Source of the DNA: Plutella xylostella | Lineage: Eukaryota; Arthropoda; Insecta; Lepidoptera; Plutellidae | Length of the DNA: 64,000 nt | Direction of reading: 5' to 3' | Assembly (NCBI RefSeq): GCF_932276165.1 | Contig: NC_063999.1 | Span: 8,930,501 to 8,994,500, forward strand | Shown here: positions 18,201-23,200 of the stretch, piece after piece | Layout of the letters: every line of letters starts with the position of its first letter | Numbering within the stretch: the first letter of the stretch is position 1 | The notes under the pieces: generated by a model | Databases searched by the model: none | What the model was told of the DNA's origin: nothing | Seen by the model: only the letters and a program-made list of their open reading frames with translations | Program-made: the position numbers and the translations under genes

Positions 18201-19794
18201 GCACACACCTGCACAGATATGGTACGGTCATACTTGTTATGATGGAAATTATGGAGAATGAGGTTGTAGAAGGTAATCAGATGGCCGTTCTGCAAGATCG
18301 TCAATGATTCTCAGTTTTGGTATGGTTAAGAACATTCATCATTTTATTAGATTGGTGATTTAATAGGCAATGGAAATATTGGCAAACTTATTCTGCTATA
18401 CACCTAGTGTTTCTATGTTGTAAGTTTGTGGGTTTGTTTTCTTTGAGATGCATTAGATTGTACAACTCCATTCTGCTTTTTCTCCAAAAGGGTGAACAGC
18501 CATAAGAGCCCAAGTATAACAATATTCTATTGTGTAAACTTCAGCTAAACATGATAACTTACCAGAGACACAGTCCACCACAACCAGGGCTCCGTCAGTG
18601 ACACGGAGAGCGGCGGTCACCTCAGAGGAGAAGTCAACGTGCCCAGGTGAGTCAATCAAGTTAATCAAGAAACCCTTCTCGGTCTTCTCACGCTGGTCAG
18701 CGTTGGTGATGAATACCAAATCCTTCTCTTCGAGCTCGAAGTACATGGAGATGGCACTGAAAGTGTCATTGTCAGTTTAATTGCGAGTTGGTTTTTTCAT
18801 AAAGAAGTGGAAATTACAAGGTTATGTTTATCAGATGGCCGTTCTGAAAAATCGTCAATGATTCTCAGTTTTTGTATGGTTAAGAACATTCATCATGTAA
18901 AATGCTACTTATGTAAGTAAGTAAACAAACAATCATCATTGCACCACAGCCAAATTATGGTGCAATAGCTTACTTTTTCAGTGAAATACACTTATCAGCT
19001 GATTATCAGATAATTATGAAAACCGACTACGAACTTTCACGGAAACTTGCGTTTACGACCACTGTGATCATGACAAAATTCGAGTAACATTTCATTCAAA
19101 AATTCAAATTTTACAGGTACAGTGGGGGTCCATGTGGGACTTACAGGAAGCAAAAAACCGGTCCAACAAAGGTTGTTGACCCGTGGTATTTTCAATGGCA
19201 AGGTACTCACGTGGACTTGATGGTGATGCAGCGGTCCTGCTCGTCCTTGCGCGTGTCGGTGAAGCGAGTCTCCCCCGCGCGGGCGCCGGCGATGATACCG
19301 GCCTTGGACACCAGGGAGTCCGTCAGAGTCGACTTGCCGTGGTCGACGTGGGCGATGACGGACATGTTCCTGATGTTCTTCTTCTTGTCCATCATCCCAC
19401 GGATCTCGTCCACGGTGAAATTCACCTGCAGACACAAGCAAAGACCACGTCAACATCGTTTCACTGCGAGACTTCCGAGAACATAACACACAGATGGTAC
19501 ACTTGTCACACGCACGTTTCATGGTAAATAATCGCGGATATTTAGCTGTTTTGATCATTTGAAGCCCCGGTCGGTCTTCCCGGCACTCCCCGGCTTTGCA
19601 CAAACACTTTCTATTTCACCATAGCACAAGTCCTGAGGATACGTCATCCGATTACAAAGACCGACGGGGATGAGAATACGCGAGTTTTTTAAACACTTCA
19701 AAAAGCCAAATACATGAAATATATCCGTAAAACTGTAGCACAGATGATCCGCAACACTTTTGTGTTCATTATTTTACGGATTTATACTCACCAT
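59..19794 (-). CDS. eEF2: Translation elongation factor 2 (eEF2), N-terminal 605 codons in 11 exons; 3' end outside window
   Basis: GTPase that moves tRNA and mRNA through the ribosome in the cytosol. Coding exons (minus strand, 5' to 3'): 19792-19794, 19211-19425, 18563-18756, 18011-18208, 17022-17157, 10755-10977, 10247-10393, 1738-1899, 1051-1215, 550-741, 59-238. All junctions are GT/AG and the frame stays open throughout. Visible motifs: P-loop AHVDHGKS at residues 26-33, the RFTDTRKDE segment with the threonine (residue 57 with Met1) that eEF2 kinase phosphorylates in animals, DSPGH and NKMD of the G domain, then domain II and the start of domain III. The family is about 844 residues, so about 240 codons, including the diphthamide histidine, lie beyond position 1. 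Introns 5 (6.0 kb) and 7 (8.3 kb) are swollen by transposons, and several introns hold duplicated snoRNA-like sequences. Identity is seen directly from near-invariant eEF2 sequence. Confidence 0.97.
239..549. other. eEF2 intron 10, no recognised element
   Basis: AT-rich intron between exons 10 and 11. No repeat, hairpin or snoRNA box pair was recognised on either strand. Confidence 0.6.
550..741 (-). CDS. eEF2: eEF2 exon 10 (residues 482-545)
   Basis: Acceptor CCTTAG precedes 741; donor GTTAGT follows 550. It encodes VMKFSVSPVVRVAVE through GELHLEICLK, the start of domain III. Phase 0 at both ends. Confidence 0.96.
820..895. repeat. SINE fragment in eEF2 intron 9
   Basis: The stretch with GACTACCCCATCCGGGATTACAG is a lepidopteran SINE-body motif (GTAATCCCGGATGGGGTAG on the other strand). 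Only this fragment is visible; neither end nor target duplication could be defined. Confidence 0.4.
1051..1215 (-). CDS. eEF2: eEF2 exon 9 (residues 427-481)
   Basis: Acceptor GTTCAG precedes 1215; donor GTAAGG follows 1051. It encodes DLYEKTIQRTILMMG through TTFKDAHNMK. Phase 0 at both ends. Confidence 0.96.
1322..1453 (-). ncRNA. H/ACA snoRNA family B, copy in eEF2 intron 8
   Basis: Hairpin 1 closed by TCGTCC/GGACGA with inner TGCCG/CGGCA; box H AAATTA; hairpin 2 closed by GCTCAG/CTGGGC with an upper stem ending GTCT-loop-AGAC; tail CTACAACA with ACA three bases from the end (1327-1325). About 85-90 percent identical by eye to the intron 5 copy. It lies about 100 bases upstream of exon 9. 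Confidence 0.72.
1534..1681 (-). ncRNA. Possible further snoRNA-like hairpin in eEF2 intron 8
   Basis: Sense-strand segment 1681-1602 folds into a long hairpin: AGGT/ACCT, CTGCCAC/GTGGCAG, CATAT/ATATG and GCAAACA/TGTTTGC. It is followed at once by AGACGA (1600-1595), which fits box H, and a CTACACTA tail near 1537. The second hairpin expected between 1594 and 1540 is not convincing, and no second copy was seen in the window. A decayed or divergent H/ACA RNA is one reading, a chance hairpin another. Confidence 0.35.
1738..1899 (-). CDS. eEF2: eEF2 exon 8 (residues 373-426)
   Basis: Acceptor CACTAG precedes 1899; donor GTATGT follows 1738. It encodes TCDPEAPLMMYVSKM through NFTPGKKE, part of domain II. 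Confidence 0.96.
2212..2342 (-). ncRNA. H/ACA snoRNA family A, copy in eEF2 intron 7
   Basis: Second copy of the same 131-nt unit, with both hairpins, box H ACAGCA and terminal ACA (2217-2215) followed by three bases. It sits between exon 8 and the Gypsy insertion, on the eEF2 sense strand. Homology to the intron 4 copy stops sharply at the predicted RNA ends (2212 and about 2342), as expected if the RNA itself is the conserved unit. Confidence 0.8.
2440..2725 (+). repeat. 5' LTR of the Gypsy element
   Basis: Starts TGTTAG and ends CTCTCA. It carries a TATA box (CTATAAAAGG, about 2578-2587) and AATAAA (about 2671). Identical to the 3' LTR except at base 7. Confidence 0.93.
2830..7713 (+). 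CDS. Gypsy Gag-Pol polyprotein (1627 aa, intact)
   Basis: The first ATG is at 2830. Domains in order: an arginine/serine-rich N-terminus (about residues 30-140); a capsid-like region; two zinc knuckles (CFNCDEIGHPSFKC and CSICKRLGHQNINC, from about residue 383); an aspartic protease with YVDLGSQ at about 466; reverse transcriptase with FMDD at about 879; RNase H (TDA at about 1026); integrase with HHCC zinc region (about 1230) and D, D, E at about 1299, 1357 and 1393; then an acidic repetitive tail. Catalytic residues of RT and integrase are present and the frame has no break, so it could be active. The protease triad reads D-L-G rather than the usual D-S/T-G. Gag and Pol share one frame, so no frameshift signal is needed. 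Confidence 0.95.
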   Translation: MENMPTNETGISLDRANTAGEMRSLSATSAKQRGRSVTRRELRKRRRRSPSRAKCPRPSRARSRSTSSSGERSVRAGRLRRRSTSRRRRRGASTRSRSASTRSRRTSRRSRRPSKRLRSSSKGRDQPRDDRSRKSKRRRHKTVSVSSSTTSNVSPVHVSQNKNNQNIGSFSLQDVMELIKSLPAASNQTQNHFSMNTNAVPEFDPSNKEQTINSWLTKVEECSLLYNWSETQLLHYALPKLMGVAKIWYQGLPSLNFTWAEWKDKLSKTFPTVQNYAQLLHEMLDRKVRNNETLEEYYYHKTNLLNRCDISGKKAIDCIIYGLDDKGMRLGAQAANYSQPEELLSYFKTIKAEDTRDRRTSFFKKRIDTSGDSHSHATKSTTMKCFNCDEIGHPSFKCTKPLLTCSICKRLGHQNINCKRLNKNNASQNYQKETEKSTSEVKLAGQLDEKYILPLMVNGLPKTCYVDLGSQCTLIRATDFNELGVIPNTNSGVPGLKGFGNSIIEPIGKAIVELQVPGVTASVEVLIVPDDLLKHAVLLGHTFTEQAGIVIIKTDEQLIVHKQPLPLNGRKLNLLIGTDLEIKSMEALPVKVDNDVNCKVYVKESMRKIGSNKKYYVLPGFYAINNGQGCVMAVNLGSESVTFKEGQLLTRAHIYEGENESYDVNRLECVSSEVFTDSIKTGKDLDLNNKVRLEGLLNKYKSCFSFSLADLGLTNLCEMTINLKDNTPVVYRPYRLAYSERHKVKEMIQEMLDSGIITESSSSYASPVLLVQKKTGDQRLCIDYRALNAKTVKEHYPMPRIEDQIDQLGGYKYFITLDMASGYYQIAISPSSQDKTAFVTLDGQYQFTRMPFSLANAPSVFQKTVNKMLKDAKNHEAFAFMDDIIIPANDIDEGLERLETVLKLIKEAGLTLKLSKCIFFSTEIDYLGFEISREGVRPGQKKTEAVESFKRPSNQHEVRQFIGLASFFRRFVKDFAIIANPLTKLLKKDTKWVWGEEQDKAFSTLKAELVKRPVLALYDPKAKTQVHTDACKNGIAGILLQEDDSGRQRAVAYYSRQTTPEEQKYHSFELETLAVIASLNRFRVYVLGIKFVIVTDCNAIRTTLSKRDIIPRVGRWWLQLQEYDCTIEYRPGNRMCHVDALSRNAIPMIDESEPVFDVLVVETEDWLSTMQSVDDDISHIKRVLEDPDTPKVVDIHQNYRVKNGKVYRVVDSQLKWVVPKGVRWQLLKKNHDELGHFGVEKTLDKLKSLYWFAGMNKFVKKYVQSCLECAYYKTPAGKRQGLLHPIPKIDEPFHTIHIDHLGPFVKSKSKNTYLLVLIDAYTKYINLYAVKNTKTKSTIKVLNQYISLFGIPSRLISDRGTSFTSRSFKEFIQKLGIRHVLNAVATPRANGQVERYNRTILASLAVKNHNCKENEWDKHLEEIQLGLNTTLNKGIGKSPAEVLFGLRLRTKGDGIVASLLDKNQDGANQSLEAIRNEVSSKVCEEQEKQKHRFDKSRKAAREFKVGDLVRIERDISSNNGKSKKLLPKLQGPYRIVKVLLNDRYVVEDTPLTRKQNKRYEGIISVDKIHPWLAFTQEYLMDSDRDSSADNDEMESRDNECSVNNNEVESRDDDNEIESVDDDNESAD
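7895..8155 (+). repeat. 138-bp-period tandem duplication in the Gypsy 3' region
   Basis: About 120 bp beginning at TTATTATGATCATGAAGT (near 7896) is repeated 138 bp later (near 8034), followed by a degraded third copy around 8200-8235. It lies between the gag-pol stop and the 3' LTR. Each copy includes the same short reading frame. Confidence 0.85.
7926..7991 (+). CDS. Micro-ORF copy 1 in Gypsy 3' region (21 aa)
   Basis: Opens MESYDKWEYTRF and ends with TAG after 21 codons. The TAG replaces an AAG present in copy 2, so copy 1 looks truncated. No known family recognised. Whether it is translated is unknown. Confidence 0.35.
   Translation: MESYDKWEYTRFYDMVRKEAG
8064..8165 (+). CDS. Micro-ORF copy 2 in Gypsy 3' region (33 aa)
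   Basis: Same start as copy 1 (MESYDKWEYTRF) but reads through to 33 codons ending in TGA. Within the shared 21 codons the only difference from copy 1 is synonymous (TAT versus TAC). The peptide is basic and aromatic-rich (pattern KWEY, RFYD, VRKE). Function unknown. Confidence 0.4.
   Translation: MESYDKWEYTRFYDMVRKEAGKPGNGALCVLRH
8205..8249 (+). pseudogene. Micro-ORF copy 3 remnant
   Basis: Starts MESFDKLE, clearly related to the two upstream copies, then diverges and stops after 14 codons. It supports an ancestral array of at least three units. Confidence 0.35.
8466..8646 (+). repeat. 3' LTR of the Gypsy element, first part
   Basis: Matches positions 1-181 of the 5' LTR except base 7. 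It is interrupted after GTCGTTATC by the nested insertion and resumes at 9908. Confidence 0.93.
8647..9898. mobile_element. 1252-bp nested insertion of unknown class inside the Gypsy 3' LTR
   Basis: Flanked by the duplicated LTR bases GTCGTTATC (8638-8646 and 9899-9907; 8 or 9 bp). Its ends (ATAGAGAAAAAATAAAC... and ...ACTGAGCCCCCCCTG) are not inverted repeats. A perfect 16-bp inverted pair, GCCATCTCTTTATATT, lies just inside both ends (8728-8743 and 9835-9850). No transposase, reverse transcriptase or poly(A)-type tail was seen, so the class is open (non-autonomous hAT/P/MULE-like DNA element most compatible with the duplication size). It must be younger than the Gypsy insertion. Confidence 0.75.
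8822..8943. mobile_element. Palindromic MITE with TTAA target duplication (piggyBac/Kolobok-type)
   Basis: The 122-bp segment starts TAGCCGGATC and ends GATCCGGCTA. The arms are imperfectly complementary nearly to the centre, with many GATC/CGATC tetramers. It is bounded on both sides by TTAA (8818-8821, 8944-8947). It lies inside the 1252-bp insertion, giving a third nesting level or an internal palindrome of that element. Confidence 0.7.
9908..10012 (+). repeat. 3' LTR of the Gypsy element, second part
   Basis: The remaining 105 bp of the LTR, identical to 2621-2725, ending CTCTCA and followed by the TTAT target duplication. With the first part the LTR totals 286 bp, the same as the 5' copy. 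Confidence 0.93.
10090..10208. repeat. Long imperfect hairpin in eEF2 intron 7, 40 nt from the exon 7 donor
   Basis: Arms GGGTCCATTATCGACGTCGATAAAC (left, about 10100-10125) and the near-complement around 10172-10196 pair over about 25 positions with small bulges. An inner CGTTTCA/TGAAACG pair extends the stem. It could be a small palindromic MITE or a structured RNA. A sense-strand ATGATGA occurs in the loop but no box D partner was found. Confidence 0.5.
10247..10393 (-). CDS. eEF2: eEF2 exon 7 (residues 324-372)
   Basis: Acceptor CGCCAG precedes 10393; donor GTATGT follows 10247. It encodes VVMRTWLPAGEALL through HDDEAALGIK. The next intron (1900-10246) is the longest in the window and contains the Gypsy element in the opposite orientation. 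Confidence 0.96.
10755..10977 (-). CDS. eEF2: eEF2 exon 6 (residues 249-323)
   Basis: Acceptor ACCCAG precedes 10977; donor GTAAAT follows 10755. It encodes LWGENFFNAKTKKW through DADKDGKALLK, the typical lysine-rich eEF2 insert. Confidence 0.96.
11175..11307 (-). ncRNA. H/ACA snoRNA family B, copy in eEF2 intron 5
   Basis: On the sense strand, hairpin 1 is closed by TCGTCC/GGACGA with inner TGCCG/CGGCA. Hairpin 2 is closed by GCTCAG/CTGCGC (one mismatch) with inner GTCT/GGAC. The tail is CTACAAGA (ACA plus three bases). The hinge ACATTG is one base off the ANANNA box H consensus. It lies about 200 bases from exon 6. Homologous to 1322-1453, with compensated or tolerated changes in stems. 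Confidence 0.7.
11463..12469 (+). repeat. Left terminal inverted repeat of the foldback element
   Basis: Complementary to 15702-16724 with only scattered differences and small indels. A 40-bp perfect palindrome lies at about 11612-11651 (TGGAGGATTATAGCTGGAGG and its complement), made from the terminal motif. Confidence 0.88.
13717..14838. mobile_element. Lepidopteran interspersed repeat with GGGTTCCGTA/TACGGAACCC ends, interrupted
   Basis: The left end reads AAAACCGGCCAAGTGCGAGTC... followed by AAGGGTTCCGTAG. The right end reads GACAGACGGACAGACGGACA...CTACGGAACCCTAAAAA. This is a widespread lepidopteran repeat pattern known to me; its class is not certain. It is split by the 14122-14671 MITE and sits inside the foldback element. 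A G run (13914-13923) and CCCC tracts (14090-14100) mark a locally GC-skewed segment. Confidence 0.6.
14122..14671. mobile_element. 550-bp MITE with TTA target duplication (Harbinger-like)
   Basis: Ends GGGCGGATTCGGCCAA and, on the other strand, GGGTGAATTCGTCCAA form imperfect terminal inverted repeats. TTA is duplicated on both sides (14119-14121, 14672-14674). The interior is rich in ACTCGCGAGTAA-type palindromes. No coding capacity. Confidence 0.7.
15225..15640. repeat. Internal direct repeat within the foldback element
   Basis: The block AACTTAAGTATAAATAAAAGTACTTTCGG...TGTGAT occurs near 15236-15278 and again near 15597-15639, about 360 bp apart. It marks a partial duplication in the non-coding core. 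Confidence 0.6.
15702..16724 (-). repeat. Right terminal inverted repeat of the foldback element
   Basis: Reverse complement of the left arm, including the internal palindrome (about 16540-16579) and the AATAGTCG blocks. It ends in ...GAGGGACGT before the target duplication. Confidence 0.88.
17022..17157 (-). CDS. eEF2: eEF2 exon 5 (residues 204-249)
   Basis: Acceptor TCGCAG precedes 17157; donor GTAATG follows 17022. It encodes the eEF2 G' insert segment VRVDPSKGSVGFGSGLHG through DLVKLMN. The 6-kb intron that follows contains the foldback element. Confidence 0.95.
17367..17497 (-). ncRNA. H/ACA snoRNA family A, copy in eEF2 intron 4
   Basis: The 131-nt unit on the eEF2 sense strand folds as hairpin-hinge-hairpin-tail. 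Hairpin 1 has an outer stem AGTCC/GGACT and an upper 10-bp stem CCGGCAACTC/GAGTTGCTGG. Hinge box H is ACAGCA. Hairpin 2 has outer stem ATCTTTCC/GGAAGAT and a 10-bp upper stem GGTTGTCAAC/GTTGGTGACC (three wobble pairs). ACA lies three bases from the 3' end. The sequence is nearly identical to 2212-2342 in intron 7 (one difference seen). Predicted role: pseudouridylation guide; the target was not worked out. Confidence 0.8.
18011..18208 (-). CDS. eEF2: eEF2 exon 4 (residues 138-204)
   Basis: Acceptor GTGCAG precedes 18208; donor GTAAGA follows 18011. It encodes VCVQTETVLRQA, the guanine-specificity motif NKMD, and YSDDSGPMG. It is in phase with exons 3 and 5. Confidence 0.96.
18273..18346 (-). 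ncRNA. C/D box snoRNA, copy A, in eEF2 intron 3
   Basis: Same layout as the copy in intron 2: box C ATGATGA (18342-18336), D' CTGA (18314-18311), C'-like TGACGA (18303-18298), box D CTGA (18280-18277). The 11-nt 18S-complementary guide is at 18291-18281. The D' guide (ending ACCATACCAAAA) differs from copy B by one base, and the stretch between C' and the D guide differs by a few. Everything outside the snoRNA has diverged, so selection on the RNA or a local duplication of just this unit is the likely explanation. Confidence 0.8.
18563..18756 (-). CDS. eEF2: eEF2 exon 3 (residues 73-138)
   Basis: Acceptor TTTCAG precedes 18756; donor GTAAGT follows 18563. It encodes AISMYFELEEKD, the G-domain DSPGHVDF motif and VVVDCVSG. 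The reading frame joins exon 2 (codon split 2+1) and exon 4 (codon split 1+2). Confidence 0.96.
18827..18900 (-). ncRNA. C/D box snoRNA, copy B, in eEF2 intron 2
   Basis: On the eEF2 sense strand: box C ATGATGA (18896-18890), internal CTGA (D') and TGACGA (C'-like), and box D CTGA (18834-18831). Flanking bases TTTA/TAAA can form a short terminal stem. The guide just 5' of box D contains AGAACGGCCAT, complementary to ATGGCCGTTCT of the conserved 18S rRNA segment GCATGGCCGTTCTTAG. By the D+5 rule it would direct 2'-O-methylation of the C in ATGGC. It is nearly identical to the copy in intron 3. Processing by debranching and trimming of the intron is expected for the class. Expression is not shown. 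Confidence 0.8.
19211..19425 (-). CDS. eEF2: eEF2 exon 2 (residues 2-73)
   Basis: Acceptor CTGCAG precedes 19425 and donor GTGAGT follows 19211. It encodes the P-loop (AHVDHGKST) and the switch I region with GETRFTDTRKDEQ, and ends after IKS plus two bases of the next codon. The remaining base comes from exon 3 (AC|T = Thr). Confidence 0.96.
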
Positions 19795-19868
19795 ATTGGA
19801 TGGTTTTTGATTTTCCGCTCAATAAAATAAACTACGATACGCCAGCAATGGCGTACGCTTTGAAAAAG
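19792..19868 (-). CDS. eEF2: eEF2 exon 1: 5' UTR plus the initiator ATG only
   Basis: The start codon is the last triplet of the exon (19794-19792), followed directly by a GTGAGT donor at 19791. The next exon opens with GTG AAT TTC, giving M-V-N-F-T-V-D-E-I-R-G, the usual eEF2 N-terminus. The 5' UTR is read back to the pyrimidine start motif at 19861-19870, making it about 74 nt. It contains a perfect 7-bp inverted repeat (19838-19844 with 19849-19855). The transcript start is inferred; the ATG and donor are seen. Confidence 0.85.
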
Positions 19869-19870
19869 GA
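19861..19870 (-). promoter_or_regulatory. eEF2: TCT/TOP-type transcription start motif of eEF2
   Basis: Read on the minus strand this is TCCTTTTTCA. It matches the YYC(+1)TTTYY TCT initiator that drives ribosomal-protein and translation-factor genes in insects, and would give the mRNA a 5' terminal oligopyrimidine tract. The predicted +1 C is 19868. Translation-factor genes with such starts often host snoRNAs, which fits the introns downstream. Position inferred from the motif; no transcript data were available. Confidence 0.6.
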
Positions 19871-20119
19871 CCCGTCCTCGACCGGATGCACCGTTCAAAC
19901 GTCAGTCGAATCTGTACCATAAACAAAAAAATGTTGCCAGAGAATACACTTCCGCTAGGCTGACTTTATACCACAGCGTTTTTTATATTTCACAGTTTCA
20001 TTGATGTGTAGTTTTCATAGGGCGGAGATTTGGTGTATTTGGTAAACAGAGCGAGGGTTTGTAAATGTTGAAATATAATATTATATAAAACATTAATATA
20101 CTTTTGATTATTGTACTTA

Positions 20120-20270
20120 AGCCGCGTACAGACCGGCCCAACGAACGCCAACGAACGTTTTTCGTTGGCCTTCGTTTCTGCAATCTGCCCTGTAATATGT
20201 ATATTAATATCCATCGTTGGGATAACCGTTGGCGTTCGTTGGGCGTTCGTTGGCCCGGTGTGTACGCACT
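20120..20270. mobile_element. 151-bp MITE with TTA target duplication upstream of eEF2
   Basis: Terminal inverted repeats AGCCGCGTACAGACCGGCCC and, at the other end, AGTGCGTACACACCGGGCC. TTA flanks both sides (20117-20119, 20271-20273). The arms contain repeated CCAACGAACG units. It lies about 250 bp upstream of the predicted eEF2 start and could affect its promoter region. Confidence 0.75.
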
Positions 20271-20273
20271 TTA

Positions 20274-23200
20274 CATACACATGTAATTTTTTTATTTCTG
20301 GCAATAATTATAAAAATATTATTGATGTGGGTCCGCTACTCAATCATAGATGGCAGCACTATTTTGTATTTATATAGTGCATCTACTCGTTAATAGATGG
20401 CATAACAATCAATATGAAAATAATATTTATGGTAAGGTTGCATGGAAGAGATTGCTTGTTTATACCGATACAGTCTTCTATTTTATTGGGATAGTTTCAA
20501 CTGTATAAAATATAAATACCTATTTATGTTAAAAATAAATTAATTCAGTGTTTTTACCTTACCCGATAGTTGTTTAGCTCAAGATATAAACATAACCTAC
20601 TATGCAATATACATCCTCCAAATATATTTTATCGTTATTCTTGAAGAATTCATAACGCACAAAAGCTATCCTATTTCATAACCATTACTCAACTAACCTA
20701 ATGCTACATTAATGATAGAAAGATCACAACAACCCTTTATATTATTACACCACAAATCAGGAAATTGCAGGCCGTTATGTCGGCTGATGGTTGGCCTGCA
20801 AAATTACGCGGAAAAGGGCCAAGGGCGTAGGGTCAGCGAGTGGGGTAGATTTACACGCAACGTGGGTGCTAGCACTGTTAGGGAGACATTAGGGGTGTCA
20901 CAAAAAATAGAAGTTTACGTCTTACCTACATAGAAACTGACCCTAGTAAATAATGTGCCAAAAAAAACATAATACGAAAGTTCGTGCTAAGGGTACGGTG
21001 AACACCTTGTGGGATTGCTGGGTAGTGGTAGTGGGTATACGTACCTTTGGGGGTACTAGTTATTATTCTGTGCTTTAGGTACACTGCGTTGCTGCACCTA
21101 CGTTTCGGAAGTAGGTAATAATAGTACTTATGTTAAGTCCTAAATCCCGATGTAGATTCCTACTTATAAAGTTTTCGTCTAGGTATATTTTATCTGTCAG
21201 CCGGGAATCAAACCCTAGACTTTTCAAACCAATGTCATAATTCATTACATTACATTTGTGTGAACCCTATTCGCTATTGCCACATTGTAAAGGGACACTC
21301 GATCTCGGCCATCGGATAACATCAGTAATAAATATTAATAAGTTAATAACTTACCACCTACATAACTATACTTACTAAATTTGAAATTGCAAAAAACCCT
21401 TAAACAGATTGTTTGAGAAGTTTGTAAAGCTAGCAAAGTGAAAAGACGGGCCTTGAATTATTATATGAAGAAGGTATGTATACATACTCGTAGATAGATA
21501 GTAGTCGGGTAAAAACCTCAACCCAATGAAAACCAACAAACAGAAGCTAGAGCAATAAGCAGAACGCAACGGTGGTACCTAAAACGAAAAAATGGCCATT
21601 AAATAGCAGTCGTTATTGCCTTTCGCTAGAGTTGGCGGATATCCAGCACCAGGGTGACACATCGGGACACTCATCCACCAGATCCACTTCCGAAGCCACG
21701 GATGTACCTAGGTAGGTGGGTATGTATGTACATAGGATCTATTTACATTTATATTTGGCGCTATCGCTAGGCTGAAAGCTTCTGATTTTGAAAGGTTCTG
21801 TGGAACTTTATACTTTTGTCTTGTAGTTATAAACTCAGAAGATTTTTTTTTAAAGTGTTCATAAGTTTTGAAAATACTTTTGAACTGCTTAAGGATTTTG
21901 TGTGTAGCAATCATAAACTATGACACCAGCTAAACAACGTGCCTCTGAATCATTTAATAACTTTAGCCTGATCTTTCGGTACCTATCTATGAAAGGTATG
22001 ACGAAGTACTTCACGTACTTACTACATTTTATTGTTGATTACATTCTCTAAACAAGTAATTAGCAACCAATGATAGTAGGTAGGTACTTAACCATATTAA
22101 ATTACTTTATGTACCTACTTACTCCTAAATCTTTCCCCTTCTTTATGTGTTTTCCTTAGACATGTCACCCACTTTTCCTATTTGAATTCGAATTACGTAT
22201 GTACCTACTACATTGTTATGGGATCATTAGAAAAATATACATAGGTACTAATTAACTAGGTACCTTAGAACTGAAAACATAATGATGCAAGGATGATGCA
22301 TATCATAAATGTCTCTATCATAGAGATAAATAATCCAACCCTAAGAACAGAACATAAACCGATCGAATGTTGAATGAAAATGAAGCGTTTTCCGAGAAAA
22401 TATTGCGCAACAAATAACAACATGTCACGCACAGGAATCGCCAGTTTTCCATTTCAGTCGCCAAAAACTAAGATCAAACAAAATTCACCTTTAGCAATGA
22501 GGATTAAAGCTCATGAAAAACTCTAGTTTCTTGTTGTAGAACAATATATTGGTGGCACCAGCTTCGTTGGGAGCTCTGCCAGTGGTTCTTGAAATCATAC
22601 AGGCTCAAGGAGACCAAAACATGGCAAATAAATAAAGGTGATGAAATCTTATTTTGCCATTATCATGCATGTAAAAAAAACATACGGACAAATTGATAAC
22701 CTCCTCGTTTTCGAAAGTGGTGCTACTCTGCAACTGTAAGACACTTCACTAGGTATGGCTTCGAAGAGCAATATATTATTACAAAATTGATTTTCAAATT
22801 TTGGTAAGCCGTTTCTAGTCTGGGAGGTCTTATAAATAACTGTTTATCAACCTTATACCAACTCTACTATTCTATGTACTTTATCACTACTTAAGTACTA
22901 TAAAATAATAATTCATAAGTGCCACATCACGATTAAGTATAGTAAACTAGGCAGCACACATAGTATACCTATACCTAGTTATTATTCTGTGCCTATACTA
23001 ATATCAGAGTTAAGAGGTACACCTTGGCCTTGTTCAAATCAAGCCCCGGTGGAGATCATAAGACCTTGGCAGAACCTGGGTACTAAGTCTAGACTTTAGA
23101 TTCTAGAGAAAATCCTAGTCTTGGTCAAAGAGACGAATATCATTACATATGAGTAATGTAATGTGTAAGTATTCGACAACGGCAGCGCTATCCTTGCAAT

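Noticed and set aside
19037..19603. 188-codon minus-strand frame over eEF2 exon 2
   Set aside because: It is a shifted frame over the true eEF2 exon and its introns; the real frame gives perfect eEF2 sequence.
20712..20933. 73-codon plus-strand frame upstream of eEF2
   Set aside because: No similarity, no promoter or splice evidence, repeat-rich surroundings.
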